The translations under genes and the position numbers were made by a program. Under the pieces are notes generated by a model. It had not been told where the DNA came from. It saw only the letters and a list, made by a program, of their open reading frames with translations, and did not search any database. 30,593 nucleotides of DNA from Acetatifactor sp. (GTDB lineage Bacteria; Bacillota; Clostridia; Lachnospirales; Lachnospiraceae). Below are positions 1 to 6,803 of the stretch, in pieces (the stretch's first letter is position 1; each line of letters starts with the position of its first letter). The DNA is taken from the NCBI GenBank assembly GCA_016293615.1, contig JAEDDX010000028.1:1-30593 (forward strand), given 5' to 3'.

Positions 1-137
1 GGCCACGCCATGATCCTGTGTGTCGGTTGCTGGCAGTTCAGGCATGGTAGGTTTGCGGCCTCGCCAAGCCCTGTGTGTCCGTTGCTGGCAATATGGGCAA
101 GGGAGGTTTGCGGCCACGCCAAGCCCTGTGTGTCTGG
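1..137. repeat. Left arm of structured repeat element 1 (degenerate inverted units)
   Basis: Three related units begin at 1, 57 and 112, each opening GGCC(A/T)CGCC and followed by CTGTGTGTC about 7 bases later, so the period is about 55 bp. They are inverted, diverged relatives of the units to the right of the core: the right-hand unit read backwards gives the same GCCAAAGCCC-GTGTGTCC order. A short hairpin, GTCTG-GTG-CAGAC, spans 132-144 at the junction with the core and recurs in element 2 with loop TTG. The arm may continue beyond the window edge. No coding gene is supported here. Confidence 0.7.
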
Positions 138-228
138 TGCAGACTGTAGTGAGTCGTCGGTACTTGGGACTCGTACTTTGAGTCCCTATGTACCGCTACG
201 ACGAACTCCAAGCGAGAGCGTGTCTGCA
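138..228 (+). repeat. 91-bp conserved hairpin core of element 1 (candidate structured RNA or ssDNA)
   Basis: The core is bounded by TGCAGAC (138-144) and GTCTGCA (222-228), an inverted pair. Inside is a long interrupted hairpin: GTCG 153-156 pairs with CGAC 199-202, CGGTAC 158-163 with GTACCG 190-195, and GGGACTC 166-172 with GAGTCCC 180-186, closed by the loop GTACTTT. The reverse complement of 25768-25858 has the same length and differs at only eight positions, all in the inner stem. Those eight changes form four base-pair replacements: G-C to A-U, A-U to U-G, U-A to C-G and C-G to U-A. The U-G pair is allowed only on this strand, which suggests the functional molecule reads left to right here. 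No named family is recognised. Confidence 0.8.
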
Positions 229-560
229 ACCGGACACACTGGGCTCTGACGCAGGGACGCACCCCTCCCGTGTCTGCAACCGGACACACTGGGCTTTGGC
301 GCAGGGACGTACCCCCCCGTGTCTGCAACCGGACACACTGGGCTTTGGCGCAGGGACGCACCTCGTGTCTGCAACCGGGCACACTGGGCTCTGGCGCAGG
401 GACGCACCCCCCGTGTCTGCAACCGGACATGCAGGGCTTTGGCGCAGGGACGCACCCCTCCCGTGTCTGCAACCGGACACACTGGGCTTTGGCGCAGGGA
501 CGTACCCCCCGTGTCTGCAACCGGACATACTGGGCTTCGGCCCGGGGCGCCCTTCGAAAA
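220..560 (+). repeat. Tandem array of seven ~48-bp hairpin units (right arm of element 1)
   Basis: Units start at 220, 270, 319, 365, 413, 463 and 511, a spacing of 46-50 bp; the last fades out by about 560. Each opens with a 7-bp hairpin, GTGTCTG-CAAC-CGGACAC, followed by CTGGGCTTTGGCGCAGG and a C-rich tail. Three units carry a change in the 3' arm of the hairpin (units at 365, 413 and 511), and each change keeps pairing as G-U on the plus strand while breaking it on the minus strand. Units are contiguous with no unique spacers. The stretch is open in several frames because it lacks stops, giving fake low-complexity proteins. Confidence 0.85.
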
Positions 561-587
561 GGGACAAAAACAGCGCAAGAAAGCACA

Positions 588-616
588 TTGTATCCCGCCG
601 CATAACATGGTATCCT
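588..616 (+). promoter_or_regulatory. Possible promoter of the epimerase gene
   Basis: TTGTAT (588-593) and TATCCT (611-616) are separated by 17 bp, and a ribosome site AGGAGG (631-636) follows before the start at 647. The match to consensus is moderate. It lies just beyond the hairpin array, so read-through from the array is an alternative source of transcription. Confidence 0.3.
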
Positions 617-646
617 TGGCTTAATACGGAAGGAGGATTCGATGTT

Positions 647-1669
647 ATGAAAGCATTATTTATCGGTGGAACCGGAACCATCAGCATGGCAATCACCCGG
701 TTGCTTGCTACGAAACCCGAATGGGAGCTGTACCTGCTAAACCGCGGTAGCAGAAGTGACTCTCTACCCGCGGGGGTAAAGACACTCGCGGCAGACATCA
801 ATGACGAGGCAAAGGTTGCCGAGTTAATCGCAGATTTACAGTTCGATGTGGTATGTGACTTCATCGGGTTTGTAAAAGAACAGCTGGAGCGCGACTACAG
901 ACTGTTTCGCGGCAGGACAAAGCAATTCATGTATATCAGTTCTGCCTCTGCTTACCAGAAACCTCTGTCGAACCATATCATCACAGAGGGGACTCCTCTG
1001 GCGAATCCTTACTGGGAATATTCCAGAAACAAAATCGCCTGCGAAGAGTATCTGATGAAGCTGTACCGCGAGGAGAACTTCCCCGTTACCATCATCCGCC
1101 CCAGCCACACCTATGATGAGCGCAATGTCCCCCTGGGCGTTCACGGAAGCTGCGGCAGCTATCAGGTCATCAAGCGTATGCTGGAAGGCAAGCCTGTCAT
1201 CGTGCACGGAGACGGCACCAGCCTCTGGACCATGACACATAACAGCGATTTCGCCGCGGGCTTCGTCGGCCTCATGGGCAATGCCCATGCCATCGGAGAA
1301 AGCTTCCAGATCACAAGCGACGAGTCCTTAACCTGGAACCAGATCTATACCACCATCGCCAACTGCCTTGGTGTGGAATACAAGCCCTACTATGTGGCGT
1401 CAGACTTCCTGGCTTCGGTGTCCGACTATGACCTTCGGGGCGGACTGCTTGGCGACAAGGCCAACACCGTCGTCTTCGACAATACGAAGCTGAAGCGTGC
1501 CGTGCCGGGCTTTACCGCCACCGTCCGTTTTGAGCAGGGCGTCCGCCGGACTCTGGAGTATGTCTTAAGCCATCCGGAATGCCGGAAAGAAGACCCCGAG
1601 TTTGATGCCTGGTGCGACAGCCTCATCGAAGTATTGGAGGAGGCTAAGAAGAAACTGCAGAAGGCTTGA
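647..1669 (+). CDS. NAD-dependent epimerase/dehydratase (extended SDR family)
   Basis: This is a 340-residue protein of the extended short-chain dehydrogenase/reductase family, which acts on nucleotide sugars or related substrates with bound NAD(P). The N-terminus MKALFIGGTGTIS is the Rossmann dinucleotide-binding loop. The catalytic pair appears as YSRNK (YxxxK) after the serine-rich strand YISSASAY, and RPSHTYD follows in the substrate region. The frame is open upstream to 188, but that part is translated repeat; ATG 647 has AGGAGG ten bases upstream and gives the family's usual start. The exact substrate is not readable. It is the only host gene on the plus strand here and sits between the hairpin array and a convergent HPr gene. 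Confidence 0.88.
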   Translation: MKALFIGGTGTISMAITRLLATKPEWELYLLNRGSRSDSLPAGVKTLAADINDEAKVAELIADLQFDVVCDFIGFVKEQLERDYRLFRGRTKQFMYISSASAYQKPLSNHIITEGTPLANPYWEYSRNKIACEEYLMKLYREENFPVTIIRPSHTYDERNVPLGVHGSCGSYQVIKRMLEGKPVIVHGDGTSLWTMTHNSDFAAGFVGLMGNAHAIGESFQITSDESLTWNQIYTTIANCLGVEYKPYYVASDFLASVSDYDLRGGLLGDKANTVVFDNTKLKRAVPGFTATVRFEQGVRRTLEYVLSHPECRKEDPEFDAWCDSLIEVLEEAKKKLQKA

Positions 1670-1765
1670 AGGCGGTGTTTTCTGTAGAGTCTTAAAAAAG
1701 TGTGACAGCCGATACGACAGGAAAAACCGACGCAAATCCCTATATCCGTGCAATCGCACTATACT

Positions 1766-1794
1766 AAAAATGGCTGCTCATTTTGAGCAGCCAT
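1766..1794 (-). terminator. Rho-independent terminator of the HPr gene
   Basis: A perfect 11-bp stem (1770-1780 with 1784-1794, core GGCTGCTCA) with a 3-base loop lies 20 bp past the HPr stop codon. Read on the minus strand it ends in a run of five T. The plus-strand side is followed by a looser T-rich stretch, so it may also stop transcription from the epimerase gene. Confidence 0.85.
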
Positions 1795-1814
1795 TCGTTT
1801 CGCTTTTTGCTATT

Positions 1815-2078
1815 CTATTCACCCAATCCATTTTCCACTGCCTGTACAAGTGTCTTGAGCGCATCCTGCTCGTCTTCTCCTTCGCAGATAAACTCGATCT
1901 CGTCTCCGCATTTTACGCATGCGCCCAGAACGCTTAATACGCTCTTCGCATTCGCAGTGCTGTCTCTATGAGTAAATGTAATCAGTGATTTGAACTGCAT
2001 TGCCTCTTTACACAGAATCCCTGCCGGCCGAAGATGCAAGCCAGTTGGATTTTTGATGACAACCTTCTGACTAACCAT
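1815..2078 (-). CDS. ptsH: HPr family phosphocarrier protein
   Basis: This 87-residue protein matches HPr, the phosphocarrier that passes phosphate from enzyme I to the sugar-specific EIIA components of the phosphotransferase system and, when phosphorylated on serine, serves as a catabolite-control signal in Firmicutes. The phosphorylated histidine lies in PTGLHLRPAG and the regulatory serine in NAKSVLSVLG, at the expected spacing. Length is normal. The ribosome site GGAGGG stands seven bases before ATG. It has its own promoter and terminator, so it is probably monocistronic, and no ptsI gene is adjacent. An HPr-like regulatory paralogue is possible, but both key residues are present. Confidence 0.93.
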   Translation of the reverse strand: MVSQKVVIKNPTGLHLRPAGILCKEAMQFKSLITFTHRDSTANAKSVLSVLGACVKCGDEIEFICEGEDEQDALKTLVQAVENGLGE

Positions 2079-2128
2079 ATTGTATACCCTCCAATTCTGC
2101 TGCCCCGCACAGCGTCATTACCATTTTT

Positions 2129-2157
2129 ATCATATCACTATTTTGCCCCAATCACAA
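2129..2157 (-). promoter_or_regulatory. Promoter of ptsH
   Basis: On the minus strand TTGTGA (2152-2157) and TATGAT (2129-2134) are separated by exactly 17 bp, about 50 bp before the HPr start codon. Both boxes are close to the vegetative sigma consensus. Confidence 0.55.
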
Positions 2158-2164
2158 GAAATTT

Positions 2165-3445
2165 TTAGGGCTGCTCATTCGGAATAAAGTTGACGGAAAC
2201 CTTCACTTCATTCAGTACATCGACCGTGTCCGGGAAGAAGAACGACACAGGGACCTCGTAGGTATGATCTTCGATCACCGTAATGTTTTCATGGCGCATC
2301 CAGAGGGCAAAATCGATCGTTCCCTTCACGGTTCTCTGAATCTCTGTCACGGTATCGTTCAGTCCGGCGATATGCAGCTCATAGGGCGTCTCAACCTCCG
2401 CAAACTCTACCCGGTATCCGTCCGGAATGCGAAGCAGCGTCAGCTGGTCGGTCTGAATCGTGCAGGTCTTCTCAACCTTAGGTTCGATAAATGCGGTGAT
2501 GGTAACATCGCCCCTGCTGTTGTTCAACAGCCGGATGTTTCTTGTGTTCAGATACTCCTTGATGCTGATGACCCTGACCATATTTTCGGTCAGTCCGGTC
2601 ATATCCAGCTGCTCGGGAGCGATCTCGATGCTCTCAAAGGAAGAGAGCACGGAGGGAGTAGCCGCAACCTGGAAGCTGGCGGGGGAACACTGTACCTCGC
2701 CGGTGGCAAGATAGCCTTCCGCGGGGGTTCCCGTCACGCTGAATACAACAGGCACTTCCTTGACGGCCAAAACCTTGACGGACATCAGGACATAGTTCAC
2801 ATTTCTGCTGACATTGGGCAGATCCAGGGGCTTTCCGTCCCTGTCATACAAAATCGGCTCCACATTCATGGACATCTGTGCAGTCGACCCGTCCACATTC
2901 ATGGACACTGCCGCATAGCTGATTTTCTCCACTGCAGACTGCGGTCCGCTCACCTCGATCAGGTTCTGGTCCAGACCCATCTCGACGACCTGATAGCCCT
3001 CAGCGGGAGTTCCGGTCGTACTGTAGCGCACGCGTATGTTTTTCGTCAGTTTATCCTCGACATTCAGACTTACCACGTCGTGATCGCCGGTAATGCTCTT
3101 GATAGAGGAGTTTTCTATGTTCTGGACAGTATATGCGATGGCAATGGTATTTATTTCTGTCAGTTTATTCATATCGGCAACTGCCACGATATCCGTCGAC
3201 CTCAGGTTCTTGGTCACACTTTTGGGTGCGCGGACCCGGACGGTCACTGTCGCGGAATTGTCGAGAATCTCGTACATCTTATTCTGTGATTCCAAAAGCT
3301 CCGTGTTGGTAAGTCTCACCGGAATATTGGTAAAGACAGCCGTCTCCTGCGGATCTTCCGTCTGGGCTACCAGAAACCAAAGCAGGACTGCCAGCAGCAA
3401 AGACGCCAGCTTCAGGCCCAGATTATGAAATATCTTATCTTTCAT
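2165..3445 (-). CDS. cdaR: YbbR-domain protein CdaR, regulator of diadenylate cyclase
   Basis: This 426-residue protein has one N-terminal membrane anchor (about residues 10-28, LKLASLLLAVLLWFLVAQ) and a long extracellular part built of YbbR repeats. Recurrent signatures are IPVRLTN in the first and GTPAEGYQV / GTPAEGYLA in later repeats. The CdaR family binds CdaA at the membrane and modulates cyclic-di-AMP synthesis. Its start overlaps the end of cdaA by 11 bases, with GGGAAGG inside cdaA as ribosome site, so the two are translationally linked. In Bacillus the next gene is glmM, but here the operon stops and the separate HPr gene follows. Confidence 0.92.
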   Translation of the reverse strand: MKDKIFHNLGLKLASLLLAVLLWFLVAQTEDPQETAVFTNIPVRLTNTELLESQNKMYEILDNSATVTVRVRAPKSVTKNLRSTDIVAVADMNKLTEINTIAIAYTVQNIENSSIKSITGDHDVVSLNVEDKLTKNIRVRYSTTGTPAEGYQVVEMGLDQNLIEVSGPQSAVEKISYAAVSMNVDGSTAQMSMNVEPILYDRDGKPLDLPNVSRNVNYVLMSVKVLAVKEVPVVFSVTGTPAEGYLATGEVQCSPASFQVAATPSVLSSFESIEIAPEQLDMTGLTENMVRVISIKEYLNTRNIRLLNNSRGDVTITAFIEPKVEKTCTIQTDQLTLLRIPDGYRVEFAEVETPYELHIAGLNDTVTEIQRTVKGTIDFALWMRHENITVIEDHTYEVPVSFFFPDTVDVLNEVKVSVNFIPNEQP

Positions 3446-4334
3446 GTTTTGACCTTCCCACTCCCTTCAGGATAGACTTTTTCTTTGTTTTGCTCCGCTC
3501 TTCTTCCTCAGTCTGCTGCTTTTTGAAGATCGTATCCAGCTTCTTCTGCAGAGCCTTGGGCTCTACATTGCGGACCAGAGTCCCCTCGTAAGCCATGCTG
3601 ACTGCGCCCGTCTCCTCAGACACGATAATGGTCAGAGAATCCGTAACCTCGGAGATTCCGACACCGGCGCGATGTCTGGTGCCGAGCTCCTTACTTAAGG
3701 TAAGGTTTGGCGAATTCGGCAGATAACAGGTCGCTGCAACGATACGGTTGCCTCTGATGATGACCGCACCGTCGTGAAGCGGTGTATTATGCTCAAAAAT
3801 ATTGATCAGAAGCTGGCTGCTCACCAGCGCATCGATCGCGATACCGGAGATCTCATATTCCTTCAAAGACTCGTTCTGTTCGATGACGATCAAGGCACCC
3901 GTCTTCACACGACCCATGTCGAAGCAGGCGCTGACAATGGCGCTGATCGTCTGATCGGTAAGGCGTTCCTTCTCCTTCTTGACAACATCCGTAAAGATAC
4001 TGCCCGGAAGGAAATTCTTCTTGCCGAGTTCCTCCAGTGCATGTCTTAACTCGGGCTGCATGACAACGATGATGGCAATCGTCGCAAAGCTTAAGAGATT
4101 TCTCGCCACCCAGATGATCGTGTTCATCTCCAGGAAGTATACAACTGCCAGAAAAATGCCTATGACAACAAGGCCCTTCATCAACTGCCAGGCCCTTGTG
4201 CTTTTCATCCAAACCAGAATGTAGTATACAATAAATGTCAGTAAGAATATTTCCAGGATATCGTATGCACCGATCAACTCTCGATACATAATAAAATCGT
4301 CTGCATATTCTCTCAGCTTTTCAATCAGTTGCAT
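3435..4334 (-). CDS. cdaA: Diadenylate cyclase CdaA
   Basis: CdaA makes cyclic di-AMP from two ATP at the membrane; this second messenger controls potassium and osmolyte transport and cell-wall balance. The 299-residue protein has three hydrophobic segments in roughly residues 25-90, then the DAC domain. Catalytic signatures are visible: HDGAVII (DGA motif) and LGTRHRAGVGISE (RHR motif). The tail is rich in K/E and probably cytosolic. It is preceded by 50 bases after an unknown membrane protein gene and overlaps cdaR. The ribosome site is weak, so translation may depend on the upstream genes. Confidence 0.95.
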   Translation of the reverse strand: MQLIEKLREYADDFIMYRELIGAYDILEIFLLTFIVYYILVWMKSTRAWQLMKGLVVIGIFLAVVYFLEMNTIIWVARNLLSFATIAIIVVMQPELRHALEELGKKNFLPGSIFTDVVKKEKERLTDQTISAIVSACFDMGRVKTGALIVIEQNESLKEYEISGIAIDALVSSQLLINIFEHNTPLHDGAVIIRGNRIVAATCYLPNSPNLTLSKELGTRHRAGVGISEVTDSLTIIVSEETGAVSMAYEGTLVRNVEPKALQKKLDTIFKKQQTEEEERSKTKKKSILKGVGRSKHER

Positions 4335-4384
4335 GTTCCGTCACATCTCGCTTCTCGTCATCTTCGTTATGCTTTGGCTTATCT

Positions 4385-5608
4385 TCAGGTAGTCTCGTCC
4401 TCGTCATAGTAACCGTCTTCGGAGCCGTAGCCGTCCTCTCCGTCATATCCCTCCCCGGGATCATACTCGCCCTCAGCGCCGTAGCCGTCCTCGGTATACG
4501 CGCCCTCGGTTTCGTATTCGCCTTCGTAGCCTTCTTCGTAACCGTCTTCGTAGCCATACTCTGCCGCAGGCTCCTGTGTCCGGGTACTGCCGATCGTCAC
4601 ACTCCTGCCGCTGCGGCCATACTCTGCCGTGCCTGCGGATCGGCGTCCGGTGCGTTCCGTCTCCACTCTGCGGTCACGGCCGGGCGTCTGTGTATTGATC
4701 CGTTTCACTGTCTTGGTCGGGGCAGCCACTGTCATCTTGGGCACTGCCTTGACATAGTAATAGTACTCATCGTCCTCGAACTGCACCTTCTCCGTGCGGC
4801 TGTAGTCCACACAGAAGCGGAAAAATTCGATTCCCTTGCCAATCACGATCGCCAGAATGGAGCCGAGAATGACCCCACCGGCGGATACATTGATGTCAAA
4901 GATCAGGTCTCCGACCAGAATCACGACGATGTTCAGAATGGCGCCGGTAATCATGGCGATCGTCCATGCATAGTCGACAGACATTCTTCGGATCAGATAT
5001 ACGACAAGGATGGTAACGGCAAACGCCCCCGCCACCACGATCATTGCCTTGTTGCTCACGATTCCGTCGAGCAGGAACCGAATCTTGGCCAGGATATCAT
5101 CCCCCATCGTCATGAGATTGGATGCGCCTGACAAAATCGTGTGAAGCACATAGTAGATCACAACGCCGCTGCACGCCGATACCATGGAGGAGGGCGCCAG
5201 CAGAAGACCCGCGGCAATCGGTACCACATAGGGAAGCTTCAGTGCAAACAGTACCGGCGTCAGAACCACCAGCAGTGTCTCCTTGGGACTGAAGCGAAAA
5301 AACAGCAAAAACAGGACCAGATAGACGCACAACACAACCAGTGCCGCCTCCATCCCCAGACCGTACAGATGTCCCAGCGTAAAGATCGCTGCGAAGAAAA
5401 CGATGCAGCCGGTCGGCAGGAAGGAGCACATCAGTGCAACAATCAGAACGATCGGAACGCTGTCCAGCCGCGCCATATAACTCATCCTGCTGTTGATCAT
5501 CATCAGCACGATAAATGCCAGTGCAAACTTCACCACAGGCAGAATATATACCTCAAATCTGCTGTAGAACTCTTTGATTTTCTCTCTTATTTCCAGTAAA
5601 GCGGTCAT
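4385..5608 (-). CDS. Unknown polytopic membrane protein with acidic tyrosine-rich tail
   Basis: This 407-residue protein is not recognised as a characterised family. Residues about 20-265 contain eight or so hydrophobic helices, including a cluster with the polar-poor run FLLFFRF. After residue 275 it becomes soluble: a basic R/T-rich linker (RINTQTPGRDRRVETERTGR) and then about 60 residues made almost only of E, D, G and Y in loosely repeated GYE/DGY steps. GGGAGGG five bases upstream is a strong ribosome site. The start codon overlaps the previous stop (ATGA). Its place directly before cdaA suggests a link to cyclic-di-AMP or envelope functions, which is inference from order only. Confidence 0.8.
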   Translation of the reverse strand: MTALLEIREKIKEFYSRFEVYILPVVKFALAFIVLMMINSRMSYMARLDSVPIVLIVALMCSFLPTGCIVFFAAIFTLGHLYGLGMEAALVVLCVYLVLFLLFFRFSPKETLLVVLTPVLFALKLPYVVPIAAGLLLAPSSMVSACSGVVIYYVLHTILSGASNLMTMGDDILAKIRFLLDGIVSNKAMIVVAGAFAVTILVVYLIRRMSVDYAWTIAMITGAILNIVVILVGDLIFDINVSAGGVILGSILAIVIGKGIEFFRFCVDYSRTEKVQFEDDEYYYYVKAVPKMTVAAPTKTVKRINTQTPGRDRRVETERTGRRSAGTAEYGRSGRSVTIGSTRTQEPAAEYGYEDGYEEGYEGEYETEGAYTEDGYGAEGEYDPGEGYDGEDGYGSEDGYYDEDETT

Positions 5609-6042
5609 CTTCGCCCTCCCGTTGTTCTGCCGGTCGTTGCCTCGGGCTGACTTCCCTCGGTTCCGTACATGGCATTCAGCTTCTTTAAGTTTTGATAATA
5701 GGCCTTCAGGCTCTTCCTGGACCTGATATAGCGATAGGTGCAGTATATATAGGTCACAATCGTATAACCTGCCACGCAGATCACATAATACTTCAGTACA
5801 TCCTTCGCAAAGGCGATGATATCGATCTTGTACAGATCCTGCATGAACACTTCAAAATCATACAATACATACAGTGCGAACAGAAGAGCATACACGATGG
5901 TCGCGCAGATTACGGATTTCAAAATCTGCACGGCCAGATAGTCGCTCCGGAAATAGTTTCCGATCTCGACATTCTTCTTGCCGTCGCCCTGTTCATATGC
6001 AGCCAGACGAGTCATCAGAATCACGCGTTTATCGTTCAGCAT
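5605..6042 (-). CDS. Small unknown membrane protein
   Basis: This 145-residue protein is unrecognised. It has a short charged N-terminus (MLNDKRVILMTRLAAYEQG), two hydrophobic helices (about residues 40-65 and 85-110) and a basic, polar C-terminus ending in repeated T/G/R residues. The chosen ATG at 6042 has GGGAGG seven bases upstream; a longer in-frame start at 6069 lacks such a site. Its stop overlaps the start of the next membrane protein by four bases, so the two are very likely translated together and may form a complex. Position is just after a comF-like gene. Confidence 0.78.
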   Translation of the reverse strand: MLNDKRVILMTRLAAYEQGDGKKNVEIGNYFRSDYLAVQILKSVICATIVYALLFALYVLYDFEVFMQDLYKIDIIAFAKDVLKYYVICVAGYTIVTYIYCTYRYIRSRKSLKAYYQNLKKLNAMYGTEGSQPEATTGRTTGGRR

Positions 6043-6065
6043 GCAAAACCTCCCGTTTCTCCCGG

Positions 6066-6803
6066 TCACACTCCCGTGCCGCAGGCCAGAGAAAGCGCAT
6101 AGACTTTCCTGACTCCCGCTGCCATAAGCGTCCGCGCGGCCTCATCCATGGTGGCTCCGGTTGTATAGATGTCATCAATAAGTATAGTTACTTCTGATTT
6201 TACATCATTTTGTCTGATATTAAAAGCATTTTTCAAATTATTTTGGCGCTCTGACGGAGTCAGACATTTCAGCGGCAGCGTATTTTTCTGCCGGACAAGC
6301 ACATCCGTCACCACCGGTATCTGCAGTCTGCGGCCGATCTCCCGCGCGAGAAGTTCCGCCTGGTTGTATCCGCGCGCATTTTTCTTCGCGGCATGCAGGG
6401 GAATCGGAATCAGCGCGTCCGGCGCAATGCTTCGGATGTAGTCTCCCAGATAGTCTGCGACCATCTCTCCGTATACCTTTGCATACTCCCTCCTGCCGGA
6501 ATATTTGAACCGGTACAGGGATGCAGCCGCACAGGAATAGTCGTACAGGGCCCGGCCGCGGACAAAGACATGGGTCCTCTCCCGGCAGTCGGGGCAGAAT
6601 TCTTCCCCGTCCTCCACCTTTTTCCCGCACTTCATACACCAGGGCGGTGTCAGAAGCTTTAACTTTTTCTCACATGCCGCACAGATCCTTCCTTCGCTGC
6701 GTCTGACGATTCCGTCGCAGACAGGACAGTGCAGCGGGTAGAGGAGCCTTAAGACTTCCTCCCCCAAGGTCTGAGCTGTTTGATTCATACTTTTTTTATT
6801 CAT
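6066..6803 (-). CDS. comFC: ComF family protein (zinc-binding phosphoribosyltransferase-like)
   Basis: This 245-residue protein has the ComFC layout. An N-terminal zinc-ribbon region holds four cysteine pairs (CPVC, CAAC, CMKC, CPDC) in residues about 20-75, followed by a phosphoribosyltransferase fold with the PRPP-binding loop LIDDIYTTGAT near residue 205. ComFC acts in natural transformation in Bacillus and Haemophilus, probably handling single-stranded DNA, but the family is widespread in non-competent bacteria. ATG 6803 is preferred because AAGGA precedes it by six bases; the gene overlaps the end of recD2 by eight bases, linking it to a DNA-processing neighbour. Confidence 0.88.
   Translation of the reverse strand: MNKKSMNQTAQTLGEEVLRLLYPLHCPVCDGIVRRSEGRICAACEKKLKLLTPPWCMKCGKKVEDGEEFCPDCRERTHVFVRGRALYDYSCAAASLYRFKYSGRREYAKVYGEMVADYLGDYIRSIAPDALIPIPLHAAKKNARGYNQAELLAREIGRRLQIPVVTDVLVRQKNTLPLKCLTPSERQNNLKNAFNIRQNDVKSEVTILIDDIYTTGATMDEAARTLMAAGVRKVYALSLACGTGV

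Noticed and set aside
220..560. CRISPR array
   Set aside because: Units are contiguous and similar over their full length with no unique spacers, and no cas genes are present.
188..1669. One long frame of 493 codons joining the repeat array to the epimerase, starting with MYRYDELQARACLQ
   Set aside because: The first 150 codons translate the hairpin repeats, whose spacing of 46-50 bp shifts frame freely. The epimerase fold, its ribosome site and normal length all start at 647.
2264..3289. 341-codon frame on the plus strand opposite cdaR
   Set aside because: It is the antisense of a well-supported gene and gives a histidine-rich composition typical of shadow frames.
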